Positions 1 through 8,556 of a stretch of 64,000 nucleotides of DNA are shown here, in pieces. Under the pieces are notes generated by a model that was not told the origin of the DNA, did no database searches, and was given only the letters and a program-made list of their open reading frames with translations. The stretch spans positions 62,001 through 126,000 of the forward strand of contig NZ_LQPT01000016.1 of NCBI RefSeq assembly GCF_002102355.1. The letters run 5' to 3'. Source of the DNA: Mycobacterium sherrisii. Its GTDB lineage: Bacteria; Actinomycetota; Actinomycetes; Mycobacteriales; Mycobacteriaceae. Positions within the stretch are counted from its first letter, which is position 1, and each line of letters opens with the position of its first letter. The translations under genes and the position numbers were made by a program.

Positions 1-112
1 CGCCGTCGTCGACAATGTGGGCAAATGCCGTGGCGTCCGGCGACAACGATGCGCCGTAAATCTCGCGCACCTGCCCCATCGTGTCAGCCTTCCATACTCC
101 GAGTGCGGTCAT
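1..112 (-). CDS. N-terminal fragment of a probable S9 (prolyl oligopeptidase-type) peptidase
   Basis: Reading leftward from an ATG at 112 gives an open frame of 37 codons that runs off the window edge. It begins MTALGVWKAD and contains SLSPDATAFAHIVDDG. The phrase LSPDxxxFA is typical of the first blade of the beta-propeller that gates S9 family peptidases. The catalytic domain lies outside the window, so no catalytic residues can be checked. The rhomboid-like gene upstream on the same strand ends 68 bases away, so the two could share a transcript. The family call rests on one short motif and is tentative; it could be another WD/propeller enzyme. Confidence 0.42.
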   Translation of the reverse strand, partial: MTALGVWKADTMGQVREIYGASLSPDATAFAHIVDDG

Positions 113-180
113 CGGTCAGCGCGTAGCGTGCCACATCGAGCTCCCGGACGCGCACGTTAGGGATGTCGGACGGCCGCAAC

Positions 181-897
181 TCAGCCGGGCAACTCGCCGG
201 GATACCGGAAACGCCGGAATGCCGCCCGCGCCCGCGCCGGGCTCCACTGCCTATCGCGTTCGGCCCGGGCCATCGGATAGAAGCACAGCCCGACGACGAC
301 CGAGGTGAAGTGACCTATCGCGGTGAAGTCCAGCCCGTGCCGGGTCATGGTAAGCAGCGGAAAGCCGAAGATGATCAGCAGCACACCGAGATACAGCCAG
401 CGCCATGGCCGCTCGATGCGATACGTCAGCACGGCCATGATGGCGACGAGGAAGTAGCTGACCCCGATGTCGCGGGAGTGCACCAATCGTTCCGACGCAT
501 CGTGCTCCTCGATCGCGAAGTACAGCACGCTTTCGCTGATGTAGGTCGACAGGATGTGACCGGTCAATCCGATGGTCAGCCACTTCAGGTGGCCGAGCCA
601 ATGCTCGACCGGGGCGAGAAACAGGGTGAACAGCAGCAGGTACGGTTCCAGACTCTTGCCGTCGATCCACAGCAGGCTGGAAAACAGCACGGTGAGCGGG
701 TCGGTGGCCAGTTCGTGAATGTTGGTGGACCGGTGCAGCAACACCGAGTGCAGTTCGCGGCGGGGCAGCTGGTGCTGGATGATCGTCGTGATCAGCAGGA
801 CGGCCAACCAGCCGTAGGTTAGCGGCGCACCGCTGACGTAATGCCATACCGCGAGCGCCAGGCTCCGTAGTCGCGCTCCCACCGATGCACCCGCCAC
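181..897 (-). CDS. rhomboid-like integral membrane protein
   Basis: A 238-residue protein with about six hydrophobic segments starting near residue 28 and ending with a basic, arginine-rich cytoplasmic tail. Two short motifs match the actinobacterial rhomboid-like family: DIGVSYFLVA, which places a serine in a GxS context as in the rhomboid nucleophile, and AIGHFTSVVVG, which supplies a histidine in a late membrane segment. Together they could form the Ser-His dyad of an intramembrane protease, but the canonical GxSG is GVSY here, so activity is uncertain. The start is a GTG at 897. It lies downstream of the DUF4436 gene on the same strand with a 39-base gap. Confidence 0.6.
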   Translation of the reverse strand: MAGASVGARLRSLALAVWHYVSGAPLTYGWLAVLLITTIIQHQLPRRELHSVLLHRSTNIHELATDPLTVLFSSLLWIDGKSLEPYLLLFTLFLAPVEHWLGHLKWLTIGLTGHILSTYISESVLYFAIEEHDASERLVHSRDIGVSYFLVAIMAVLTYRIERPWRWLYLGVLLIIFGFPLLTMTRHGLDFTAIGHFTSVVVGLCFYPMARAERDRQWSPARARAAFRRFRYPGELPG

Positions 898-936
898 GGC
901 GTCAACCTTCGCATGCCCGAGGGCGCCGGCAAACGG

Positions 937-1824
937 TCAGGCCACCTTTACCGGTTCGGGTCGTTCGGATTCGGGTCGCAGGTGCCGCCACCAGCAGTAG
1001 ACGTAGAGCAGCATCGACAACACCAGCGTGACGATGACCCACAAGGTGACGGTGATGTCGACCCAGGATCCGATCGGGGGCACGTCGGGCAGCGCATTGC
1101 GCAGCGGCAGCACCGCGAAGAGCATCGCGGCATACCACGTCGTCATCGGGGGCTGGAATTTGCGGCGGTTGCGGGCGGTCTGGATCGCGACGAACGCGCC
1201 GACCGCGGCGAGCGCGATCAGGACCACGACCAGGACGGCGGCGAACGCCGCAGTGCTCGGCGAGCGGGTCATCGAGACGCGGTAGGGCGAGTTCGGACGG
1301 CCGGTGCCGACGACGGACAGTTTCCAGCCGGAAACCCTGTCGACGAATTTGACCGCGACCTGTTCGGGCGCCGGCTCGGAACCGTAGATGAGGTCGACCG
1401 TGATGGGCCCCGAACGATAATGATCGAGCGGCCATTTCGACGGGTCACCACCGATGGTCAGCGGGACGGGATAGTCGCCCGGCAGCATGCCCTTGGTCCA
1501 GGTGCGTTTGCTCGGCGTCACCGCGGAATGAACCACCACGGCCAAGTCCGAGTTGAGGCCGCGACTGGCCGGGTCCAGCAGCCCGGGTCCGGGGGCGATC
1601 GTGACGTTGGCGTTCAGTGCGCCCTGCATCGCATGCAACTCGAGGAAGTCGATGGTCACCGTGGTGCCGTCGGCGGCCGTCGCGCCCGCGGTCAGCTGCA
1701 CCGGGCAGCCGCAACCGGATCGGGAATACAGCGCGACTGTGATGGCGTACGCGGCAACGAAGAGGATCACCACTCCCAGCACGGAGAATTTGAGGCGCCG
1801 CCCCGCTGCGTTGCCGTTCGACAA
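937..1824 (-). CDS. DUF4436 family membrane protein (copy 1)
   Basis: A 295-residue protein of the DUF4436 type. It has one N-terminal membrane segment (about residues 12-30), an extracytoplasmic region of roughly 165 residues, then three or four C-terminal membrane segments. The conserved stretch KFQPPMTTWYAAMLFAV, followed by PLRNALPD, is shared almost word for word with the neighbour at 1907-2794. The start is a TTG at 1822-1824 preceded by a run of G (GGGGGGG) that can serve as ribosome binding site. Function is unknown. The 82-base gap from its paralogue carries a possible -10 box, so it may have its own promoter. Confidence 0.68.
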   Translation of the reverse strand: MSNGNAAGRRLKFSVLGVVILFVAAYAITVALYSRSGCGCPVQLTAGATAADGTTVTIDFLELHAMQGALNANVTIAPGPGLLDPASRGLNSDLAVVVHSAVTPSKRTWTKGMLPGDYPVPLTIGGDPSKWPLDHYRSGPITVDLIYGSEPAPEQVAVKFVDRVSGWKLSVVGTGRPNSPYRVSMTRSPSTAAFAAVLVVVLIALAAVGAFVAIQTARNRRKFQPPMTTWYAAMLFAVLPLRNALPDVPPIGSWVDITVTLWVIVTLVLSMLLYVYCWWRHLRPESERPEPVKVA

Positions 1825-1869
1825 GGTTGCCCCCCCGCTGACTGCGTCCGAGATCCGTTCCGGCCAAAG

Positions 1870-1875
1870 ATAGTA
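1870..1875 (-). promoter_or_regulatory. candidate -10 box upstream of DUF4436 copy 1
   Basis: Read on the minus strand this is TACTAT, a match to the mycobacterial TANNNT -10 element, about 45 bases upstream of the TTG start at 1824. It is inside the gap between the two DUF4436 genes. No convincing -35 was seen, which is usual for mycobacterial SigA promoters. Confidence 0.35.
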
Positions 1876-1906
1876 AAGATGGGGTCGGCTTGTCCGCGTA
1901 TTCTCG

Positions 1907-2794
1907 CTATCCGTCGCCCGGCCGCCCGTCGGGTGCGGCAGCCGTAACGGGTTGCAGCCGCAGATGCCGCCACCAGCAAGAGATATAGATCCCCATCGCG
2001 ATCCCCAACAGGATGATCACCCACACCACGATGGTGATGTCGATCCAGCTTCCGAACGGAGGCGCATCGGGCAGCGCATTGCGTAGCGGCATCACGGCAA
2101 ACAGCATCGCCGCATACCAGGTCGTCATCGGCGGTTGGAATTTTCGCCGGTCGCGCAATGTCTCGATGGCGACGAATAGGCCCAGACCGGCGAGTCCGAT
2201 CAGGACACACACGATGGCGACACCGAACGCCACGGTGCTCGGCGATCGATACAGATCCACTCGATAAGGGCCGGTGGGCTCGGCTTCGTTGACGCGAGTG
2301 ACGTCGACCTTCCAGCCGAGCAGACGGTCGACCATGGTCACCGTCGCAGGCACCGGTGTATGCGCAGAGCCGGATGACAGTTGAGCGACGACGGGACCCG
2401 AATGGTATTCGTCGAAAGGCCAGTCCGCGACTTCGCCGGTCAGGACCAGCGACACCCGAAACACGGTGGGCAGCGTGCCCTTCGGCCACGTCTGCGCGCT
2501 GGACGTCACCGCCGAGGCGGCGACGATGCTGAGGTCGTCCTTGAGGGCGTGGGTGTGTGGGTCCAGCAGTCCGGGTCCGGGGACCACGCTGATGTTGGCA
2601 ACCAGGACGCTGTTGTCCGACTGAATCGCTTCGACGTCCGTGGTCATCTTGGTTCCGTCGCCTGCCGACGTATCTTGCACCACGACGTGCGGATGACCCA
2701 TGCCGCTGCCGATGTACAGCGCGATCGAGGCGAGATAGGCGACGACCAGCAGCACGACACCAGCGATGCCGAACCGCGTGCGCCGTCTACTCAA
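1907..2794 (-). CDS. DUF4436 family membrane protein (copy 2)
   Basis: A 295-residue paralogue of the protein at 937-1824, with the same length and layout: one N-terminal membrane segment, an external domain and C-terminal membrane segments carrying KFQPPMTTWYAAMLFAV and PLRNALPDAPPFGSW. The reading frame begins with TTG at 2792-2794, overlapping the glmS stop (2787-2789) by 8 bases, so it is probably translated by coupling to glmS. The family has no assigned function. Similarity between the copies shows a local gene duplication. The external halves have diverged more than the membrane parts. Confidence 0.68.
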   Translation of the reverse strand: MSRRRTRFGIAGVVLLVVAYLASIALYIGSGMGHPHVVVQDTSAGDGTKMTTDVEAIQSDNSVLVANISVVPGPGLLDPHTHALKDDLSIVAASAVTSSAQTWPKGTLPTVFRVSLVLTGEVADWPFDEYHSGPVVAQLSSGSAHTPVPATVTMVDRLLGWKVDVTRVNEAEPTGPYRVDLYRSPSTVAFGVAIVCVLIGLAGLGLFVAIETLRDRRKFQPPMTTWYAAMLFAVMPLRNALPDAPPFGSWIDITIVVWVIILLGIAMGIYISCWWRHLRLQPVTAAAPDGRPGDG

Positions 2795-4655
2795 CGGTGA
2801 CCGACTTGGCCAGATTCCGTGGTTTGTCGACGTCGTATCCGCGCGCCTGGGCCACCGCCGCGGCGAAGACCTGCAGCGGAATCGTCGACAGCAGCGGCTG
2901 CAGAAGTGTTGATACCGAAGGGATTTCGATCAGGTGGTCGGCGTAGGGCCGCACGGCGTCGTCGCCTTCTTCGGCGATGACGATCGTGACCGCGCCGCGG
3001 GTCTGAATCTCGCGAATGTTCGACATCAGCTTGGCGTGTAGCGTAGCCGATCCCTTGGGCGACGGCATGACGACGATGACCGGCAGGTCGTCCTCGATCA
3101 ACGCGATCGGGCCGTGCTTGAGCTCGCCCGCGGCGAAGCCCTCGGCATGCATGTAGGCTAGCTCTTTGAGCTTCAGCGCGCCTTCCAGTGCCACCGGGTA
3201 GCCGACGTGGCGCCCCAGGAACAGCACCGTCGAGGACTGCGCGAACCGGTGACCCAACGCCGAGACCGGTTCGATGGTCGCCAGCACCCGAGACACCAGC
3301 TCCGGCATCGCTTCCAGCTCGCGGTATTCGCGTTCGACCTCGTCGGGATATTTGGTGCCCCGGGCCTGCGCCAGCGCCAGCCCGACCAGGTAGTTGGCGG
3401 TGATTTGGGCCAAGAACGTCTTCGTGGAGGCCACCCCGATCTCCGGACCGGCGCGGGTGTACAACACCGCATCGCACTCACGCGGGATCTGCGATCCGTT
3501 GGTGTTGCAGATCGCCAGCACCTTGGCCTTCTGCGCCTTGGCGTGCCGGACCGCTTCCAGGGTGTCCGCCGTTTCACCGGATTGCGAGATGGCCACCACC
3601 AGCGTGCTACGGTCCAAAACCGGGTCCCGGTAACGGAATTCGCTGGCCAATTCGACCTCGACCGGCAGCCGCGTCCAGTGCTCGATCGCGTACTTGGCCA
3701 GCAGCCCCGAGTGATAGGCGGTGCCGCAGGCGACCACGAACACCTTGTCGATCTCGCGCAGTTCCTGATCGGACAGCCGTTGTTCGTCGAGCACGATGCG
3801 GCCGTCGACGAAGTGCCCCAGCAGCGTGTCGGCCACCGCGGTCGGTTGCTCGGCGATCTCCTTGAGCATGAAGTACTCGTAGCCGCCCTTTTCGGCGGCG
3901 GCCAGGTCCCAGTCGATGTGAAACTCGCGCGCATTCACGTCATCCGGGTTGCCGTCGAAATCGGTGATCCGATAGCCGTTTGCGGTCAGCACCACGCACT
4001 GGTCCTGGCCGAGCTCGACGGCGTGCCGGGTGTGCGGAATGAAGGCCGCGACGTCGGAGCCGACGAACATCTCGCCGTCCCCGACGCCGACCACCAGCGG
4101 GGTGGACCGCCGGGCGGCCACGATGGTGCCGGGGTCGTCGGCATTGGCGAACACCAGGGTGAAGTGGCCCTCGAGACGGCGCAGCACCGACAGCACCGAG
4201 GCGGCGAAGTCGCCGGCGGTCGGGCCGTGGTGGTACGCCCGCGCGACCAGATGCACGGCGACCTCGGTGTCGGTGTCGCTGGCGAACTCGACGCCGGCCG
4301 CCTCCAGTTCCTGACGCAGCGTGGCGAAGTTCTCGATGATGCCGTTGTGGACGACGGCGATCTTGCCGGCGGCGTCGCGGTGCGGGTGGGCGTTGCGATC
4401 GGTGGGGCGACCGTGGGTGGCCCAGCGGGTGTGGCCGAGACCGGTGGTGCCGCCCAACTCCGCCGGCGCCATCTCGGCCACCGCTTTGTCCAGGTTCTCC
4501 AGTCGGCCGGCCCGGCGGCGCACCGTGAGCCGGCCGGTCCCGTCGACGAGCGCGACGCCGGACGAGTCGTAGCCGCGGTACTCCATGCGGCGCAGCGCGT
4601 CCATGACGACCTGGCAAGCAGGGGCCTGCCCGACATAGCCGACGATTCCGCACAT
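2787..4655 (-). CDS. glmS: glutamine--fructose-6-phosphate aminotransferase (isomerizing)
   Basis: GlmS makes glucosamine-6-phosphate from fructose-6-phosphate and glutamine, the first step toward UDP-GlcNAc for peptidoglycan and mycothiol. The 622-residue protein starts MCGIVGYVGQ, so Cys2 is the N-terminal nucleophile of the class II glutamine amidotransferase domain (about residues 1-220). Two SIS sugar-isomerase domains follow; SQSGETADT in the first binds the sugar phosphate. The C-terminus KPRNLAKSVTVE is the conserved GlmS tail. Length matches the family (about 620). GlmM, the next enzyme of the pathway, lies 4.3 kb away. The gene heads a run continuing into the DUF4436 genes. Confidence 0.97.
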   Translation of the reverse strand: MCGIVGYVGQAPACQVVMDALRRMEYRGYDSSGVALVDGTGRLTVRRRAGRLENLDKAVAEMAPAELGGTTGLGHTRWATHGRPTDRNAHPHRDAAGKIAVVHNGIIENFATLRQELEAAGVEFASDTDTEVAVHLVARAYHHGPTAGDFAASVLSVLRRLEGHFTLVFANADDPGTIVAARRSTPLVVGVGDGEMFVGSDVAAFIPHTRHAVELGQDQCVVLTANGYRITDFDGNPDDVNAREFHIDWDLAAAEKGGYEYFMLKEIAEQPTAVADTLLGHFVDGRIVLDEQRLSDQELREIDKVFVVACGTAYHSGLLAKYAIEHWTRLPVEVELASEFRYRDPVLDRSTLVVAISQSGETADTLEAVRHAKAQKAKVLAICNTNGSQIPRECDAVLYTRAGPEIGVASTKTFLAQITANYLVGLALAQARGTKYPDEVEREYRELEAMPELVSRVLATIEPVSALGHRFAQSSTVLFLGRHVGYPVALEGALKLKELAYMHAEGFAAGELKHGPIALIEDDLPVIVVMPSPKGSATLHAKLMSNIREIQTRGAVTIVIAEEGDDAVRPYADHLIEIPSVSTLLQPLLSTIPLQVFAAAVAQARGYDVDKPRNLAKSVTVE

Positions 4656-4662
4656 TGTGACT

Positions 4663-4668
4663 AGGGTA
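4663..4668 (-). promoter_or_regulatory. candidate -10 box of a leaderless glmS transcript
   Basis: On the minus strand the sequence is TACCCT followed by seven bases and then the glmS ATG. A TANNNT box this close to the start codon leaves no room for a Shine-Dalgarno site, so the transcript would begin at or next to the ATG, as in the many leaderless mycobacterial mRNAs. Confidence 0.45.
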
Positions 4669-4804
4669 ATGCAGCCCTGCGTCCCGGCCAGCCCGCCGCG
4701 GCGGGTTTGGCGTGCTCACGCGACCCTGCGGGGCGTGCGGGCGGGCTTTGACGGCGGGTTTTGACCCGAATTGTCGACCCGAGCACATGCCTGCCGGTGC
4801 CGGT

Positions 4805-5221
4805 ATGGTGGGGCCGCCCACCTGCGAAAGGCCGCCGTTGACCGGTCCGCTACCCGACCCGTACCGCCGCTTCTCCGTGCGGCTCCACCACCACACCGGT
4901 GCGCTGGTCCTGTGGCACCAGCGCAGCTACACCTGCACCGGCACGCTCGAGCAGTGTGAGGAGGCTTACCGGCATGCGCAGATGCACTGTCTGCTGGCCG
5001 GATGGTGGGGCCTGCTGTCGTTGTTGCTGATGAATCCGATCGCGCTGATCTCCAACTACACGGGGATCCGGCGGGTTCGGGGGCTGGCCACGCAGGCCCC
5101 TCCCCCCGCGGCACCGCCACACCCGGTCGGACCGCCGCCGGGCTGGTATCCGGATCCCGGCGGGCCCGGACAGCGGTACTGGAACGGTGCCGCGTGGACT
5201 CACTGGACCCATCCCCGCTAA
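4805..5221 (+). CDS. small membrane protein with C-terminal DUF2510 domain (Rv3437-like)
   Basis: The frame is open from 4712, but ATG 4805 (MVGPPTCERPPLTG) is preferred because the upstream part is Cys- and Pro-rich and lies in the glmS promoter region; GTG/TTG alternatives exist, so the start is uncertain. The N-terminal half holds a conserved-looking YRRFSVRLHHHTGALVLWHQ stretch and one or two hydrophobic segments (LLAGWWGLLSLLLMNPIALI). The C-terminus, PPGWYPDPGGPGQRYWNGAAWT, split here for length, is a DUF2510 domain (key pattern GWYxDP...RYWDG..WT) often fused to actinobacterial membrane proteins. It diverges from glmS, as Rv3437 does in M. tuberculosis. Function unknown. Confidence 0.62.
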   Translation: MVGPPTCERPPLTGPLPDPYRRFSVRLHHHTGALVLWHQRSYTCTGTLEQCEEAYRHAQMHCLLAGWWGLLSLLLMNPIALISNYTGIRRVRGLATQAPPPAAPPHPVGPPPGWYPDPGGPGQRYWNGAAWTHWTHPR

Positions 5222-5230
5222 CGTCGACGG

Positions 5231-6070
5231 GTGGCCCGCATCCGCAAGCTCGTCGCCGCCCTCAGCCGCCGAGGCCCGCACCAGGTTTTGCGGGGTGATC
5301 TGGCGTTTGCCGGGTTGCCGGGCGTGGTGTACACGCCGGAATCCGGCCTGAATTTGCCGGGCATTGCCTTCGGGCACGACTGGCTCAGCGGCACGGTCCG
5401 CTATGCGGGTCTGCTGGAGCATCTCGCCTCGTGGGGCATCGTGGCCGGGGCCCCCGACACCGAGCGGGGCCTGGCGCCGTCGGTGCTCAACCTGGCGTCG
5501 GACCTGGGCACCACCCTGGACATCGTCGCGGGGGTGCGGCTGGGGCCGGGCAACATCAGCGTGCACCCCGCCAAGCTCGGCGTGATCGGCCACGGGTTCG
5601 GCGCGTCGGCGGCGATATTCGCCGCGGCCGGCATGCCGACCGCGCTGGCCGCGGCGGTGGCGGTGTTCCCGACCGTCACGGCTCCCCCGGCCGAGGGGCC
5701 GGCCGGGTCGCTGAAGCTGCCCGGTTTGATCCTGAGCACGCCGGGTGACGCAAAGGCATTGAACGCCAATGCCTTAACGCTCTCCCGCGCCTGGGGCACC
5801 GCCACGCTGCGGATCGTGGCCAAGGCGCAGGCCGGCGGGCTGGGCGAGGGCCGACGGTTGGCGTCGGTGCTGGGGCTGCCCGGCCCACACCGTCGCACCC
5901 AACGAACGGTGCGGGCGCTGCTGACCGGCTATCTGCTCGCCACGCTCGCCGGCGACAAGACCTACCGTGACTTCGCGGATCCGGATGTGGTGCTGCCCAA
6001 GACGTCTGAGGTCGATGCGGCGCAGCCGGCGGTTGCCGTCGAGGAAAAGATCGTCGCACTGTTGAAGTGA
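5231..6070 (+). CDS. alpha/beta-hydrolase-like protein lacking the nucleophile serine (Rv3438-like)
   Basis: A 279-residue protein starting with GTG, nine bases after the DUF2510 gene. The order of elements fits a dienelactone-hydrolase-like alpha/beta fold: an oxyanion-region segment GIAFGHDWLSGTVRY, a beta strand plus turn LGVIGHGFGASAAIFAA where the nucleophile elbow is expected, and a late segment YRDFADPDVVLP. The elbow reads GHGFGAS instead of GHSxG, so glycine occupies the nucleophile position. Unless another residue serves, it is probably not a classical hydrolase and may be a binding or structural protein. It is the positional counterpart of Rv3438. Confidence 0.6.
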   Translation: MARIRKLVAALSRRGPHQVLRGDLAFAGLPGVVYTPESGLNLPGIAFGHDWLSGTVRYAGLLEHLASWGIVAGAPDTERGLAPSVLNLASDLGTTLDIVAGVRLGPGNISVHPAKLGVIGHGFGASAAIFAAAGMPTALAAAVAVFPTVTAPPAEGPAGSLKLPGLILSTPGDAKALNANALTLSRAWGTATLRIVAKAQAGGLGEGRRLASVLGLPGPHRRTQRTVRALLTGYLLATLAGDKTYRDFADPDVVLPKTSEVDAAQPAVAVEEKIVALLK

Positions 6071-6156
6071 TGGGGCCCTGCACCGGCGATGGATCACGAT
6101 CCGGCGGTCGCTGCCCCGGCATCCGGCGGCGATCCCGGCGTGATTAAGTGACGTGC

Positions 6157-7200
6157 ATGCGCATCGGAATCGCTTTGGACTATTCGGGCGGCTTCCACGA
6201 GGCCGTCGACCGCATCGTCGAGCTGGAAAAGGCCGGAATCGACATCGCCGTGGTCGCCGAGGCGTATTCGTTCGACGCCGTGAGCCAACTCGGCTACCTG
6301 GCCGCCAAGACGACCACCGTGGAACTGGCGTCCGGGGTGTTTCCCATCTATATCCGCACACCCTCGCTACTGGCGATGACGGCCGCGGGCCTGGACTTCG
6401 TATCCGACGGCCGGTTCCGGCTGGGCATCGGTACGTCCGGGCCGCAGGTGATGGAGGGTTTTCACGGCGTCGAGTTCGACGCGCCGATCGGCCGTACCCG
6501 CGAGATCGTGGAGATCTGCCGGAAGGTGTGGCGCCGTGAGCGAGTGCAATACGACGGCAAGTACTACCAGCTGCCGCTGCCTGCGGAGCGCGGTACGGGT
6601 TTGGGTAAGCCGCTGCAGCTCATCAATCACCCTGTGCGCGAACGGATTCCGGTCACCATCGCCGCCCTGGGCCCGAAGAACGTCGAATTGACCGCCGAGA
6701 TTGCCGAGGGCTGGCAGCCGGTGTTCTATCTGCCCGAGAAGGCCGACGCGGTGTGGGGCGAGGCGCTGGCCGCCGGCACCTCCAAACGGGACCCGGCACT
6801 GGGGCGCCTGGACGTCATGGTGCACGCATCGCTGGCCATCGGCGACAACGTCGAGGAGCGGCTGGCCTGGGTGAAGCCGCAACTGGCGCTCTATATCGGC
6901 GGCATGGGCGCCAAGGGCCGCAACTTCTATCACAACCTGGCGACCCGCTACGGGTTCGGCGAGGTCGCGGACAAGATCCAGGAGCTGTACCTGTCCGGCC
7001 GCAAGAGCGAGGCGATCGACCTGGTGCCCGACGAGCTGGTGCGCGGGATGTCGCTGATCGGCCCGCGGGGTTTCGTGCAGGAGCGCATCGCGGCCTTCGC
7101 AGCATCCGGCGTGACGACGCTGCTGGTCAGCCCGGCGGCCAGCGACACCGACGAGGCCAGGCGCTTCGTCGAGGACGTGCTGCAGCTGCGCGACGCCTGA
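6157..7200 (+). CDS. LLM-class F420-dependent oxidoreductase
   Basis: A 347-residue TIM-barrel protein of the luciferase-like monooxygenase superfamily, of the type that in mycobacteria uses the deazaflavin F420. Typical segments are MRIGIALDYSGG at the start, ELASGVFPIYIRTP, GRFRLGIGTSGPQV and the C-terminal DELVRGMSLIGP. The ATG at 6157 is chosen because MRIG begins the first beta strand; a GTG three codons upstream (6148) is possible. Substrate is unknown. A GCN-like amino acid composition gives no sign of foreign origin. It resembles Rv3520c more than the shorter LLM proteins at 33.6-35.4 kb. Confidence 0.85.
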   Translation: MRIGIALDYSGGFHEAVDRIVELEKAGIDIAVVAEAYSFDAVSQLGYLAAKTTTVELASGVFPIYIRTPSLLAMTAAGLDFVSDGRFRLGIGTSGPQVMEGFHGVEFDAPIGRTREIVEICRKVWRRERVQYDGKYYQLPLPAERGTGLGKPLQLINHPVRERIPVTIAALGPKNVELTAEIAEGWQPVFYLPEKADAVWGEALAAGTSKRDPALGRLDVMVHASLAIGDNVEERLAWVKPQLALYIGGMGAKGRNFYHNLATRYGFGEVADKIQELYLSGRKSEAIDLVPDELVRGMSLIGPRGFVQERIAAFAASGVTTLLVSPAASDTDEARRFVEDVLQLRDA

Positions 7201-7203
7201 GGC

Positions 7204-8553
7204 TCACTGGCCGGCCTGCGGTACCTGGTCCGCGGCGATCTCGCAGGGAGTGGATCCGCCGGTCGCCGGCGCGGGCGTGACCGGCGCCGCGGCGGCCGGT
7301 GCCGCCGGGCCTGCAGCAGGCTGCGGCGCGGGCGGCGGCGCATCGGCGGGCATGTCGGCCGGCACGTCAACGGGTGCGGGATCGGGCGCCGGTGGCTGCT
7401 CCGCGACGACCTGCGCCTCCTCGGGCTGGTCGGGCTTGTCGTGCTCGTCTTCGTCTTCGGGCTGGAAGGGGTCCTCATCGGGGTCGCCGAACGGATCGTC
7501 GGCTGTCGCATCGTCGAGGCCCGCCGGATCATCCACGTCGTCGGCGCCCGGACCGAGCAGACTACCCAGCGCGTCGACGATGCGGCTCGCCAAGCCGCCC
7601 AAGCCGCCCAAGCTGCCCAGGCCGCCCGCGTCGCTCGTGCCGCTCAGGCCGTCGGATCCCAGGCCCGAGGACCCCAATGCCGATGCCGGATCCGGCAGGG
7701 GCGGCGCCGCCGGCGCGGGTGCCGACGGCGCGGGGTCCGCGGGTGCAGCCCCAGCGGGCAGCACCGCGGCGGGCAGCGTCGCCGCCGGGGCACTCGCCAG
7801 CACGGGCGCGACCGGGATGGCCGGCGGTGGCGGCGAGTGCTCCGGCGGCGATACGGTGGGCCCCAGATCGCCGGGAAACTCGAAAAGCGGCGCCGACGCG
7901 GCGGCCAGGCGGTCGTTCACCATGTCGTACGCCGCCCCGAACGCGGTCAGCGACGACCGCATCGCCGCCAACCAGTCACCGCGAATGTCGTTGTCCACGT
8001 AGGGCATTACCTGCGCCCGGACAGTCTCTTCGGCCGTTGAGCGCTCGGCCGTCCCGGACGTCACCACCGCCGCGGCGGCCAACCACGACGCCCGCTGCGG
8101 CTGCGATCGATCGTCGATGGCGATGACGGTGGCCACCTTCGAATCGAGCAGGTGCCACAGGTTGTCGCGCAGCGATTCGCACCGCTGCGCGGCAGCCCGC
8201 ACCTCGTTGGCGACAACCGACGCGGCATCGCAGTGGCGCTGCAGGAACGCCGCCGCGGCCTCGCTGCCCGGGCCCGTCCACGCCGCGGTCAACTCGCCGA
8301 GCTGGCCCTGCGCAATCCGCAGCCCTTCCCCCACGGCCTGGCCCGCCGCCCGCAGCTGCCCGCAATCACGGTCCAGCACAAGTAGATTCAAGCCGTCCTC
8401 GCCGTCTAACCAGTCACGCAACTGCCAGCGGTGCGCCGTCAGGTCGGGGTGTTGGTAGCCCAGCGCGTGACAGGCGTGCACGTAGGCCTGGGTGTGCTCG
8501 ATGGCGACTCGTCCCTCGGCCAGGCGACCGGCGACGTCGAATCGGTCGGCCAC
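7204..8553 (-). CDS. Ala/Pro-rich protein with WXG-like N-terminal domain (Rv3439c-like)
   Basis: A 449-residue protein. The first 230 residues are alpha-helical in character and contain LTAAWTGPGSEAAAAF, a Trp-x-Gly turn between two predicted helices as in WXG100-type substrates of type VII secretion. The remainder is low-complexity: Pro/Ala tracts, a Gly-Leu-Gly-rich stretch (GLGSLGGLGGLASRIVDALG) and an acidic linker rich in DDPxxxPD. It lacks a signal peptide. It starts with GTG 3 bases after the stop of the small gene at 8557-8874, so the two are surely co-transcribed, as are Rv3440c and Rv3439c. Position beside ESX-4 suggests, but does not prove, an ESX-secreted or ESX-associated protein. 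Confidence 0.7.
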   Translation of the reverse strand: MADRFDVAGRLAEGRVAIEHTQAYVHACHALGYQHPDLTAHRWQLRDWLDGEDGLNLLVLDRDCGQLRAAGQAVGEGLRIAQGQLGELTAAWTGPGSEAAAAFLQRHCDAASVVANEVRAAAQRCESLRDNLWHLLDSKVATVIAIDDRSQPQRASWLAAAAVVTSGTAERSTAEETVRAQVMPYVDNDIRGDWLAAMRSSLTAFGAAYDMVNDRLAAASAPLFEFPGDLGPTVSPPEHSPPPPAIPVAPVLASAPAATLPAAVLPAGAAPADPAPSAPAPAAPPLPDPASALGSSGLGSDGLSGTSDAGGLGSLGGLGGLASRIVDALGSLLGPGADDVDDPAGLDDATADDPFGDPDEDPFQPEDEDEHDKPDQPEEAQVVAEQPPAPDPAPVDVPADMPADAPPPAPQPAAGPAAPAAAAPVTPAPATGGSTPCEIAADQVPQAGQ

Positions 8554-8556
8554 GCG

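Noticed and set aside
3207-4664. 485-codon open frame on the plus strand opposite glmS
   Set aside because: It is antisense to the certain glmS gene, has His/Arg/Gly-rich sequence without family features, and reflects the GC-rich third positions.
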